Shown here: positions 6,240 to 13,428 of the stretch, piece by piece
Numbering within the stretch: the stretch's first letter is position 1
Layout of the letters: every line of letters starts with the position of its first letter
IMG/VR virus record: IMGVR_UViG_3300017598_000604
Span: 1-40,633 of that record
Strand: one strand, 5' to 3'
DNA length: 40,633 nt
Source: a virus
The notes under the pieces: model-generated
Database searches by the model: none
What the model saw: the letters and a program-made list of their open reading frames with translations, nothing else
Told to the model about the DNA's origin: nothing
Translations under genes and position numbers: made by a program

Positions 6240-6770
6240 ATGAAATATTACAAATGCACGATTAAAGGAAACGCACCTTATTATTATACGAAACCAACCA
6301 AAGAGGAAAAAGTACCGAAAACCGAAGAACAAAAGAAAGCATCGGCTTTGAGGAAAGTTTACAATAACGGGGGTTTGCTTATTCCGAATAGGCAAATTAA
6401 AAGAGCAATGATGGAAGCAGCGAGAACAGCAAAGATGAAAACGGAACGATCCGCTGCGAGGACGGTTAAATTGTTTTCAACTAATCTATTGCAGATACAA
6501 CCACAGGAAATTTACATTCAACCGGAGATGGCGATAGAAGACATTATTCTCGAAGAGTGGTTCATACATGAAGCGGGGATTTGGAGTTATATTGCGAGAG
6601 TTGATGAATGGGAATTGACTTTCGATGTTGTTTTCAGTGAAGTGTTTGAACCTTCTTTCATTAAAGAGGCTTTGGAGAATGCAGGATTATTAAGCTGTAT
6701 TGGCGGTAGGAGGGGGCTTGGCAATGGGGCTTTTGATGTTATAAGTTTCGAGGAAGGGGATGATAGGTGA
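6240..6770 (+). CDS. RAMP/Cas7-like phage protein
   Basis: This 176-residue protein starts YKCTIKGNAPYYY, a position where relatives have a KGTSPLL-type strand. It continues with ALRKVYNNGGLLIPNRQIKR and a basic helix, and ends with an AGLLSCIGGRRGLGNGAFDV glycine-rich loop. I associate this order with a common family of uncharacterised phage early proteins whose fold is reminiscent of CRISPR Cas7/RAMP RNA-binding subunits; that assignment is from memory and would need a profile search. The SD is very strong. It lies between the polymerase halves, immediately after a 15-unit TTNNN array, and has A-rich codon use unlike the polymerase. A nucleic-acid-binding role is plausible inference. Confidence 0.6.
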   Translation: MKYYKCTIKGNAPYYYTKPTKEEKVPKTEEQKKASALRKVYNNGGLLIPNRQIKRAMMEAARTAKMKTERSAARTVKLFSTNLLQIQPQEIYIQPEMAIEDIILEEWFIHEAGIWSYIARVDEWELTFDVVFSEVFEPSFIKEALENAGLLSCIGGRRGLGNGAFDVISFEEGDDR

Positions 6771-7048
6771 ATAAAATGGGCGATTCAAAAGAGGTATTTC
6801 AAGCGTTGAAGAAATCACACCACAGATACAAAGATAAGTGTCTAAAAGAGAATATGAATACTCTTAATGGGTTAGGGATCGAGTATGAGGTGTTTAACCT
6901 TGGGTATCATTTGAAGGTGAAGTTGCTTGGGAATGTGATTGACTTTTGGCCGAGCACTAATAAGTGGATGTGGGATAAGAAGACTTATCACGGGAATGCG
7001 GGGATGTTGATTAAGTGGGTTAATCGATATTTGGGGGAAGAAAGGTGA
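6767..7048 (+). CDS. Phage-conserved small protein with an IDFWPSTNKW motif
   Basis: The 93-residue product has a charged helical N-terminus, then LGIEYEVFNLGYHLKV and VIDFWPSTNKWMW, a combination seen in many small phage proteins of unknown role. It begins at a GTG overlapping the previous stop (SD GAGGAAGGGG); an ATG nine bases later is an alternative. Its codon use (TTG, GGG, AAG) is closer to the polymerase than to the two preceding genes, so the foreign cassette may end just upstream. Its stop overlaps the start of the polymerase catalytic gene (GTGA), implying coupled translation. Confidence 0.7.
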   Translation: MNKMGDSKEVFQALKKSHHRYKDKCLKENMNTLNGLGIEYEVFNLGYHLKVKLLGNVIDFWPSTNKWMWDKKTYHGNAGMLIKWVNRYLGEER

Positions 7049-7881
7049 AGAGTATCCGGGAAACATTCCTACCCGATGAAGGGTGTGTGTTTGTGCGAGT
7101 GGATCTTTCGCAGATAGAAGATCGTGTGTGCAAGATGTATTGCGGGACTGAGCGCATGGTAGAGTTAGCGAATCGGAAGCCGGATGTATATGATGCACAC
7201 GTGGATAATGCGGCTATGATATTTAAGAAAGCGCACGCGGAGATTACTAAGGATGAGAGGTATTTGGGGAAGCGGACAACGCATGGTGCGCAGCGGGGGT
7301 TAAGGGGTGCGAAGTTAAGTGAGAATGTTTCAAAGGACACGAAGGGGGGGTTATTCATTCATCCGAGACAGTGTGATCGGTTACTTGATTCTTATCTTGA
7401 TGCGATGTGGGAGGTTAGAGATATCTACTTCCCGTGGGTTGAGAGTGTGTTAAGGAATGTAGGTGTGCTTGAGACTTCTTGGGGGAGGAGGTTGGATCTA
7501 CGTGGGTTGCGGATCGACGACGACCTATATCGGGAAGCGTATTCGTACTATATGCAAGCTGAGTGTGCGGATTGGACAAATCAATATGGGTTTATTCCTG
7601 GGAGTCATTACATGATGGGGAGGTACGGGAAGCCGCTGAATGCGCAGGTTCATGATGAGATTATTGCGAGTTTGCCTGTGCAAGATACGTATGAATATGC
7701 CGATTTCATCGTGAAGTGTTTTGAGCAGTATCGGGAGATACCGAGAGGGAGTGGGAATTATTTGTGTGTGCCTGCGAGTGTGACGGTGGGGAGAAGTTGG
7801 GGGGATAAGGAGGGAGTGGAGTTTAAGAGTTTGCCGCATCGGGATGATTTTTTTAATGAACTGGTGAAAAGGGGGGTTTGA
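7045..7881 (+). CDS. Family A DNA polymerase, catalytic C-terminal part (separate gene)
   Basis: This 278-residue product resumes exactly where the 3862-5718 gene stops. Motif A is VDLSQIEDR with catalytic Asp20. Motif B spans 72-90, with Arg72, Lys76, His80 and Arg84 where E. coli Pol I has Arg754, Lys758, Phe762 and Tyr766. Motif C is QVHDEI with catalytic Asp204. Together the two genes give a complete UDG-exonuclease-polymerase of ordinary layout. Translation starts at a GTG behind GGGGGAAGAAAG, overlapping the upstream stop, so this is an independent cistron. The His at the 762-like position and the loss of the tyrosine at the 766-like position are noteworthy. Confidence 0.85.
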   Translation: MKSIRETFLPDEGCVFVRVDLSQIEDRVCKMYCGTERMVELANRKPDVYDAHVDNAAMIFKKAHAEITKDERYLGKRTTHGAQRGLRGAKLSENVSKDTKGGLFIHPRQCDRLLDSYLDAMWEVRDIYFPWVESVLRNVGVLETSWGRRLDLRGLRIDDDLYREAYSYYMQAECADWTNQYGFIPGSHYMMGRYGKPLNAQVHDEIIASLPVQDTYEYADFIVKCFEQYREIPRGSGNYLCVPASVTVGRSWGDKEGVEFKSLPHRDDFFNELVKRGV

Positions 7882-7911
7882 TATTAACTTTTAATTAAAT
7901 GGAGGTGGGCT

Positions 7912-8178
7912 ATGTTAGAAGCTTCGACGATAAGGAGAGAGTTGACGATACATGATAAGGAGTTGCTTGCGAAAGTGTTAGCGAGAGGGATTGCGGATGC
8001 TCAAGGGGATGGGACGTGGAAGGATACTGCGGAGGCGATTAATTGGATCAAAGCGGATGATTGGAGGGAGCCGTTGGGGTTCTTGAGTGTGTGTAATCAA
8101 TTGGGGTTGGATTCAGGGATTATGAAGAAGGTGGCGTTTAAGGGTCCGAGGTTTCAGTATAGGAGGTTTGATCATTAG
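7912..8178 (+). CDS. Hypothetical early protein
   Basis: The 88-residue product starts after AAATGGAGGTGGGCT, a strong SD. It is mixed helical with a basic C-terminus (PRFQYRRFDH) and no recognised motif. It lies 30 bases after the polymerase gene, with a short T/A-rich spacer (TTAACTTTTAATTAAA) that resembles the ends of the TTNNN blocks. Codon use is typical of the native genes. Confidence 0.7.
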   Translation: MLEASTIRRELTIHDKELLAKVLARGIADAQGDGTWKDTAEAINWIKADDWREPLGFLSVCNQLGLDSGIMKKVAFKGPRFQYRRFDH

Positions 8179-8190
8179 GGGAGGTAGAGA

Positions 8191-8508
8191 ATGAAAACAC
8201 AAGATGAAATCAAAAAATTATTAAGCACACTATCACCAGACCAGCAAGCATTCGCTAAAGCGGTCACATTGATGCGAATTGAGCACGCGACTATGACACA
8301 ACAACTTGCCGACATAAAACCTTTCTACGATGATTTGTATAAGATTATGCTCGTGATTCTGCACGCGCAACCTTCTCGTGAACTGCGGATACACGATAGT
8401 CAATTTTTGCGTTTCAAGGAGGAATACAGGATCGATAGGATGTATGATAAGGAGAAGAGTGAGGTGGTGATTAGGTTGCTTACTGTTCATGATGATGTTG
8501 CTGAGTAG
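8191..8508 (+). CDS. Hypothetical phage early protein
   Basis: The 105-residue product has a helical N-terminus and a C-terminal region ELRIHDSQFLRFKEEYRIDR followed by a beta-like stretch, a pattern I have seen in small phage early proteins without known function. The SD GGGGAGGTAGAGA is good. It is followed within six bases by the P-loop ATPase gene, so it may be a partner in replication. Confidence 0.65.
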   Translation: MKTQDEIKKLLSTLSPDQQAFAKAVTLMRIEHATMTQQLADIKPFYDDLYKIMLVILHAQPSRELRIHDSQFLRFKEEYRIDRMYDKEKSEVVIRLLTVHDDVAE

Positions 8509-8513
8509 CTCGA

Positions 8514-9701
8514 TTGTCTATCCTCCAAAAGACAACAAACTTCTTCGAGTTGTATCGGCATATTTGCGGAGAGAGTGAAGTACCTTCAATGTATCACTTT
8601 TGGTGCGCGGTATCGCTCATCTCCGCAACCGTAGAAGATAGAATTTGGTTCGAGAAGTTTAAGCACGAGAAATTGTATCCGAATCTATTTATTATGCTTG
8701 TCGGGCCGAGTGGATTGGGTAAGGGTACGGCGATTGGGCATCTCGTTAGGTTGAGTGAGTGTGCGATAAGTGTTAATCGGTTTCGGGGTAGGGTAACGGC
8801 TGCGCACTTAATCGATCATCTTGGGAAGCCGCATTTGGATGAATGGGGGCAACGTGCACTCAGTAATCCGCGTCTTTGGTTGATTATGGATGAATTAAAG
8901 AATGATGTATCGAGTAATCGAAAAATGGTGGAGGAGTTTATCTATCTTATGACGGAGTTGTATACCGCGAGTAATTATACAATTGATACAGGGACGAGGA
9001 CGCATGGGAAGGTAAGGGTTGATAAGCCGATTATTAACTGGTTAGCTGGAACGAATGAAGAAGATTTAAGGGATATTATCACGAAGGAGTTGCTTAATAG
9101 TGGGTTTGTTGCGAGGACTTGTTTTGTATTCGGGGAGTATAATTTTGGAAAGCGGATACCGAAGATTAAGTATCCATATGACTACGAAGAGATATTCCAG
9201 CACCTTTGTTATAGATTATGGGCGTTGCAGAGGACGCATGGGAGAATGTTGATTACGGATAGTGCGGATGCAGAAATGGATAAATGGTACATGACAAGGC
9301 CGAATCCGAGGGAGGAATTGTTATATAGTACGTGGAAAAGGCACCATGATTTGATATTGAAGTTTAGTATGATATTATGCTTGGGGGATTGTTGTCCTTT
9401 GGTGATTCAACAGAAGCATGTGGTGAACGCGAAGAGGATGGTTGATAAAGTGTTTAAGTTCGGGGAAGATTTGGTAGCGATAGGGAGTGAGAGGAATAGT
9501 ATCAAGGATAGCAATACGGTCGCAAGGTATATTAAAGGGAAAAAGCGGATATCACATACAATTGCGAGCAGGTATTTTAGAAGTCTGCATGGGATGAATA
9601 GTGTGAAGTTTCGGAAAGCGATTAATGATTTATTGGTGGATCGGCTGATCGAGATAGAGAAGACTACGACGAAAGCGACATTTTATTTATGGAGGGGGTG
9701 A
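8514..9701 (+). CDS. DUF3987-like P-loop ATPase, probable replication helicase
   Basis: The 395-residue product has Walker A GPSGLGKGT (64-72), Walker B LWLIMDEL (121-128) and the characteristic opening of DUF3987-type proteins (a short helical region, then VPSMYHFW and YPNLFIMLVGPSG). Such proteins are found with phage polymerases and are thought to act as helicase or primase-helicase motors. The C-terminal 80 residues look like a winged-helix domain. The start is uncertain: TTG at 8514 has little SD but keeps the conserved N-terminal region, whereas the next ATG would remove part of it. No separate primase is visible in the window. Confidence 0.75.
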   Translation: MSILQKTTNFFELYRHICGESEVPSMYHFWCAVSLISATVEDRIWFEKFKHEKLYPNLFIMLVGPSGLGKGTAIGHLVRLSECAISVNRFRGRVTAAHLIDHLGKPHLDEWGQRALSNPRLWLIMDELKNDVSSNRKMVEEFIYLMTELYTASNYTIDTGTRTHGKVRVDKPIINWLAGTNEEDLRDIITKELLNSGFVARTCFVFGEYNFGKRIPKIKYPYDYEEIFQHLCYRLWALQRTHGRMLITDSADAEMDKWYMTRPNPREELLYSTWKRHHDLILKFSMILCLGDCCPLVIQQKHVVNAKRMVDKVFKFGEDLVAIGSERNSIKDSNTVARYIKGKKRISHTIASRYFRSLHGMNSVKFRKAINDLLVDRLIEIEKTTTKATFYLWRG

Positions 9702-9705
9702 AATT

Positions 9706-10260
9706 GTGGTTTATACATACAGTTGTTATACAAAGGAAAATATTCCGAAACTAAAACACAGGAAGTGGTGGAACGTTTTCGGGCGCGATGAGATTGTTTA
9801 CGAGAAAAAGTGGGTGAGGGTTTGGGCGGTTACGGATAGTATGTATAAGGTGGAAGCTTTCGATCTGCTGTGCAAACGCGACGGTGGTTCACAGGTGGTT
9901 GGTGATACGTTGCACGAGGACGGTGTAACGCCGCCTTGGGGTTTGCAGATTGAGGAAAGCCCTTGGCCTACTTCTTACATCTCAACAAATGGCACACTTA
10001 CGGAGAAGCCAGACTTGCAAGAAGGCTACCGTGACGGAGCCTTAATTGTCGAAGGCGACGCGGTCAACCTGTACCCTTTGCATGAAACAGAACGCAAACG
10101 CAGGGAGATCTTGTTCCGTGAGTTCAAGTTACCCATAAACTACAGAATCGCGCCTTGCGAGGAGTGTGGGCTGCTTTCCAAACAACCGTTGCTTATCAAC
10201 GGAGAATTGACCAAAGTCGAACCGTGTGATCATACACCTTGCAATTATGGAGGGGGGTGA
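9706..10260 (+). CDS. Hypothetical protein with a C-terminal cysteine motif
   Basis: The 184-residue product starts at a GTG placed well behind GGAGGGGGTG. It appears beta-rich in the first half and ends with CEECGLLSKQP plus further C and H residues, suggesting a small zinc site. A GVTPPWG peptide in its middle recurs as TTPPWEG at the end of the next gene's product. Codon use shifts from the G-ending local style to a more balanced one after about 9850. No family is recognised. Confidence 0.65.
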   Translation: MVYTYSCYTKENIPKLKHRKWWNVFGRDEIVYEKKWVRVWAVTDSMYKVEAFDLLCKRDGGSQVVGDTLHEDGVTPPWGLQIEESPWPTSYISTNGTLTEKPDLQEGYRDGALIVEGDAVNLYPLHETERKRREILFREFKLPINYRIAPCEECGLLSKQPLLINGELTKVEPCDHTPCNYGGG

Positions 10261-10264
10261 ATAA

Positions 10265-10459
10265 ATGGACACGAGAATGATTCAAGAAATAGTCAATGAG
10301 GCTGTTAAGGTTGCAACAAGAGCCGCTATGAACAAAACTCCGGTTCAACAGGTTGTATGGGTGCCTCCAAGAACTGCTATGGAAGATTATCGTGGTTCTT
10401 TCGTGGTGGTTCCGTGTGGTCCGTTGGATGCAGGAACAACACCACCTTGGGAGGGATAG
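10265..10459 (+). CDS. Small hypothetical protein ending in TPPWEG
   Basis: The 64-residue product has an N-terminal helix (IQEIVNEAVKVATRAAM), then a strand-like region and a C-terminal TTPPWEG that echoes the preceding protein. The SD GGAGGGGGGTGAATAA is strong. The gene is followed directly by another start (TAGATG). Function unknown; the shared PPW peptide suggests the two may bind the same partner or share ancestry. Confidence 0.6.
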   Translation: MDTRMIQEIVNEAVKVATRAAMNKTPVQQVVWVPPRTAMEDYRGSFVVVPCGPLDAGTTPPWEG

Positions 10460-10639
10460 ATGGATACAACAGAACAATACCAAGTGAATAAATACAATTA
10501 TACTTGTACTGCGTGTCAAGGAGAAGACGAACCATGTAAATTAACGGTAGTAACTAAAGATAAATTTCACATACTTCCAATCGCTTGTCCGTATCATCAT
10601 CAAGCTTTAGTAAAATGGGTAAAAGAAAACACAAAATAG
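10460..10639 (+). CDS. Short zinc-finger-like protein
   Basis: A 59-residue frame starts at an ATG touching the previous stop, behind GGGAGGG. The product has CTACQGEDEPC in the middle and CPYHHQ later, so four cysteine/histidine groups could hold zinc. It fills an otherwise empty stretch and overlaps the following gene by 25 bases. The A/T-rich codons match the next two genes. Function unknown. Confidence 0.6.
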   Translation: MDTTEQYQVNKYNYTCTACQGEDEPCKLTVVTKDKFHILPIACPYHHQALVKWVKENTK

Positions 10640-10797
10640 ATATATCAAAACTCGATGCGGATCAGATCGCATTCATTCAAGCGAAGGTGAGTGAATTAGG
10701 ATCGAGTGAAGCTGTGAATCGATTTTATAAAAAAGACTGCGCGGTTGATGTGTTTGCGCGTCAGTTTGCTATCGTTCTTTTCAAAGGAGATAAATAA
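10615..10797 (+). CDS. Small hypothetical basic protein
   Basis: I use the ATG at 10615, giving 60 residues starting MGKRKHKIDISKL. An earlier in-frame TTG exists but would add only a serine-rich stretch overlapping the previous gene. There is little SD, so reinitiation after the overlapping gene is likely. The C-terminus (AVDVFARQFAIVLF) is hydrophobic but short for a membrane helix. The next gene starts within its stop (TAATG). Confidence 0.55.
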   Translation: MGKRKHKIDISKLDADQIAFIQAKVSELGSSEAVNRFYKKDCAVDVFARQFAIVLFKGDK

Positions 10798-11090
10798 TGG
10801 AATTCCAAAGTCTTGCAATAGAAATAAACGAAAACGCTAAAAATCATGGATGGTGGGATGGTGAAAGACCTATTCCTGAATTGTTGTGTTTGATACATTC
10901 TGAAGTATCCGAAGCGTTAGAAGCATATCGAAATAGGGATAATGAAAACTTGGCCGAAGAGTTAGCAGATATTGTTATAAGGGTTTTTGATATGTCGGTT
11001 GGATTGGGGATTAATATCCAAGAAGAAGTTGTGAAGAAACACACATTCAATTTAACAAGACCATATCGACATAACGATAAACGTTGTTAA
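10797..11090 (+). CDS. MazG-like nucleotide pyrophosphohydrolase
   Basis: The 97-residue product has the metal-binding signature of all-alpha MazG-type enzymes: HSEVSEALEAYR (34-45) with glutamates spaced E-x2-E, and EELADIVIRVFD (54-65) with E-x2-D. Such enzymes hydrolyse nucleoside triphosphates to monophosphates; phage copies are thought to clean nucleotide pools or lower host alarmone signals. A good SD (AAAGGAGATAAATA) precedes the ATG. It is the last rightward gene: the leftward late operon ends five bases downstream, so the two transcription units converge with no obvious terminator. Confidence 0.8.
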   Translation: MEFQSLAIEINENAKNHGWWDGERPIPELLCLIHSEVSEALEAYRNRDNENLAEELADIVIRVFDMSVGLGINIQEEVVKKHTFNLTRPYRHNDKRC

Positions 11091-11094
11091 TTTG

Positions 11095-13428
11095 CTATTG
11101 CGTTGTTTGCTCCCCCCCTGGAATCGTAGTGTAAAATTCTGCGGCGTTTCGAGTCGGCGCATCTCGGTATAATGTGGACACCGCTTTCATCTCGGCGATT
11201 TTTCGAAGAGAGAGTGCGAGTTTGCTTGAACGGATGCCTTCGGTTAGACCATTGGTGAGGCCGCGAATTGTGTTTGTGTTAGTGAATGCTTTCGAGAGTG
11301 CATATGGGCTTAGAAGGATAGCGATGCCGCCTGCAATACTTGTTGCCTCTATTCGTGGATCGTCGGAAGCGAATGTTCCAATTACCCCGCCAAGACCGCC
11401 CGTTATTTGCCCCGCTTGCATAAGCTGAACGAAGATATTTTTTTCAGTGGGTGCTTGTTGGAGAATTGAGAGCGTAGTCATGAGATCTTTGACCGCTTTG
11501 AATTGTGCTTCCCCTCCGAATACTTCGTGGAAAAATTCCGGTGTGTCGGAACCCTTCTCTAACATCGAGAGGAAATGGTTTGGTGTGAGTTTGCCTGCAT
11601 CGTCAATGTGTCCAGTTATCATACCGTAGCGGAGAGGTTGCAGGAATGTTTTATCGTACATTTCTTGGATTGCGCGTGAGCCTGTGGGGAAGCCAGTTTT
11701 GGATGTGGCACGAGTGAGGGCTGCGCCGACGCGAGGCGTTTCAGAGGAGAAAAAGAGTGCTTCCTTTAGTTTAAGGAGTTTACTGTATATATCGCGTGCG
11801 CTCTTTGTTTCAGTGCCGCCTCCGAGTATTGCAAGTGCTTTCTCCGGTTCTTTGGTTAATGTATTACGCAATGATTTGATTGCGTCATCCCGCATATAGT
11901 GAACGTCTTTTACGAAGAATTTGTCTGCGGTTTCGTGGAGTTCTTTTAAGACTGCGTTGCCGTTTGCGTCTTTGTATTTGTTTATTACGCCTTTTAGTTT
12001 GCTGTCTGCCATACCTGACATATGTTTGACTACTTCGGAGTATGCGTTATCTCCGTCTTTCCAGAATGTGTTGATTATTTTCACGATTTGGTTTGCGTCG
12101 GAAGCGGGGATGTTTTTCCACTCTGCGGCTACTTCAGCTTCGGTGAGTCCGGTTAGAGTTTCGGAGATGCGTGTTGATTCGACTTGTCCTGCGTCGTCTA
12201 CGAGTCGGGTTCCCTGGGTTGCTTGAGCTGTGCGTGAAGTTTTGCCTGTTAGGAGGTCGGTTCGGGTTAGATCTGATGCTTGGTTTACTACGGTTTCGCC
12301 TGTCTTTGTGGTGCTTGTACGCGTAATTGACTTGCGTGCGGTTGAAGTTGGTTGAAGTGGAGGTACGAGTCCGACACTGCGGAGGCGGCCATATACTTTA
12401 TCGGGTAGTCCCTCCATTATTCCGCGACCTTCGACGTTGAAATATCGACGTAGGTTAGAGAGATCGATGATCATACCGGAAGTTGCGAGGGTGTCTTCGA
12501 ACTGTTTATAGAGATATTTTCGGTACGCTTGAACGGGAAGGAACATTTCTCCGAGTGATTCGCCGGTTACTTTGTGAGTACGAGGGACGATATCTTTATC
12601 TCCGAGTATTCTGCGGGCGAATCTGCCGAATTCGGGCCCGGTTAGTTTAGTGGCGCGTTCTTCGATGTATCGCTCGATGAGGTCAATAACCGCTTTCTCA
12701 TTTCGAGTATCGAATTTTGCCATGACTCCGCGAGATCCTATCCCGGCGCGTGCTGCACCTTCGAGCCAAGTGACAAAGTTCTTCTCCTCTGCGTTTAATT
12801 GACCGTAGGTGAGCGAGAAGGGACGTTTGGTAGGTTGGGACCGAAGCCACTTGATAAAACGCCGTGTTGGGTCTTTTTGAGCGGTCGGTTCCACGGTTCC
12901 GAGTACGTCTTGAGCGATTCGGATTTCTGTAGGGATCTCAGATGGAATGAATAGTTTGCGTCCGATTGCGTGGAATGCTTTTCCCATGCCGAGAGTGAGT
13001 GCGTTTATGCCTGCGTCGAGAAGTCCGGCGATGCCGCCGGCTTTGAGATCGTCCCAGTGTGTTTCCATTTCGGGGTCGGTTGCGACGCGCTCTATTCGGC
13101 GTGCTGCGTATTCGGAGCCGCTATTGACAATTGCCTGTATTGCGATTGATGCTGCAGATAGACTGCCTCCGCTTGCGATGCCTGCTATGATTGGAGGACC
13201 GTAGCGAACACCTGCAGCTACAACCTCCTTCCCCGCTTGGATTTTTTCTTCCGAAGTGGGGATGGGTGCGCCGGTTGCCGTGGAGTGTGGTCGGTCTGCC
13301 GCTTCTGCGCGTCTGCGTTTGAAGCCTGCTTCTGATTCGAGTTTGGTGTCATCCATTGGAGTGAAGTCCGTTGTAACATCACCAACCGGAGTGAAATCAC
13401 TTACTATTTTATCTTCATTAGTTGCCAT
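11095..13428 (-). CDS. Large internal virion (ejection) protein candidate
   Basis: The 777-residue protein is the last gene of the leftward late operon. Its N-terminus carries two DFTPV/DFTPM peptides (residues 11-25), followed by an arginine-rich patch, a small-residue-rich hydrophobic stretch (about 75-110) and long helical regions. A second Gly/Ala/Ile-rich stretch near 690-715 could cross a membrane. Position after the nozzle gene, size, helical character and membrane-seeking segments fit short-tailed-phage ejection proteins. No enzymatic motif was seen. The SD AGGAGAAGGTAA is strong. Its start overlaps the upstream gene's end by 25 bases. Confidence 0.6.
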   Translation of the reverse strand: MATNEDKIVSDFTPVGDVTTDFTPMDDTKLESEAGFKRRRAEAADRPHSTATGAPIPTSEEKIQAGKEVVAAGVRYGPPIIAGIASGGSLSAASIAIQAIVNSGSEYAARRIERVATDPEMETHWDDLKAGGIAGLLDAGINALTLGMGKAFHAIGRKLFIPSEIPTEIRIAQDVLGTVEPTAQKDPTRRFIKWLRSQPTKRPFSLTYGQLNAEEKNFVTWLEGAARAGIGSRGVMAKFDTRNEKAVIDLIERYIEERATKLTGPEFGRFARRILGDKDIVPRTHKVTGESLGEMFLPVQAYRKYLYKQFEDTLATSGMIIDLSNLRRYFNVEGRGIMEGLPDKVYGRLRSVGLVPPLQPTSTARKSITRTSTTKTGETVVNQASDLTRTDLLTGKTSRTAQATQGTRLVDDAGQVESTRISETLTGLTEAEVAAEWKNIPASDANQIVKIINTFWKDGDNAYSEVVKHMSGMADSKLKGVINKYKDANGNAVLKELHETADKFFVKDVHYMRDDAIKSLRNTLTKEPEKALAILGGGTETKSARDIYSKLLKLKEALFFSSETPRVGAALTRATSKTGFPTGSRAIQEMYDKTFLQPLRYGMITGHIDDAGKLTPNHFLSMLEKGSDTPEFFHEVFGGEAQFKAVKDLMTTLSILQQAPTEKNIFVQLMQAGQITGGLGGVIGTFASDDPRIEATSIAGGIAILLSPYALSKAFTNTNTIRGLTNGLTEGIRSSKLALSLRKIAEMKAVSTLYRDAPTRNAAEFYTTIPGGEQTTQ

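Noticed and set aside
5719-7044. Group I or II intron as the cause of the polymerase split
   Set aside because: The interval holds three intact protein genes, the downstream half has its own start and SD overlapping the preceding stop, and no intron core motifs were evident by eye.
11091-11094. Bidirectional terminator between the convergent operons
   Set aside because: No stable hairpin followed by a T run was found around the junction.
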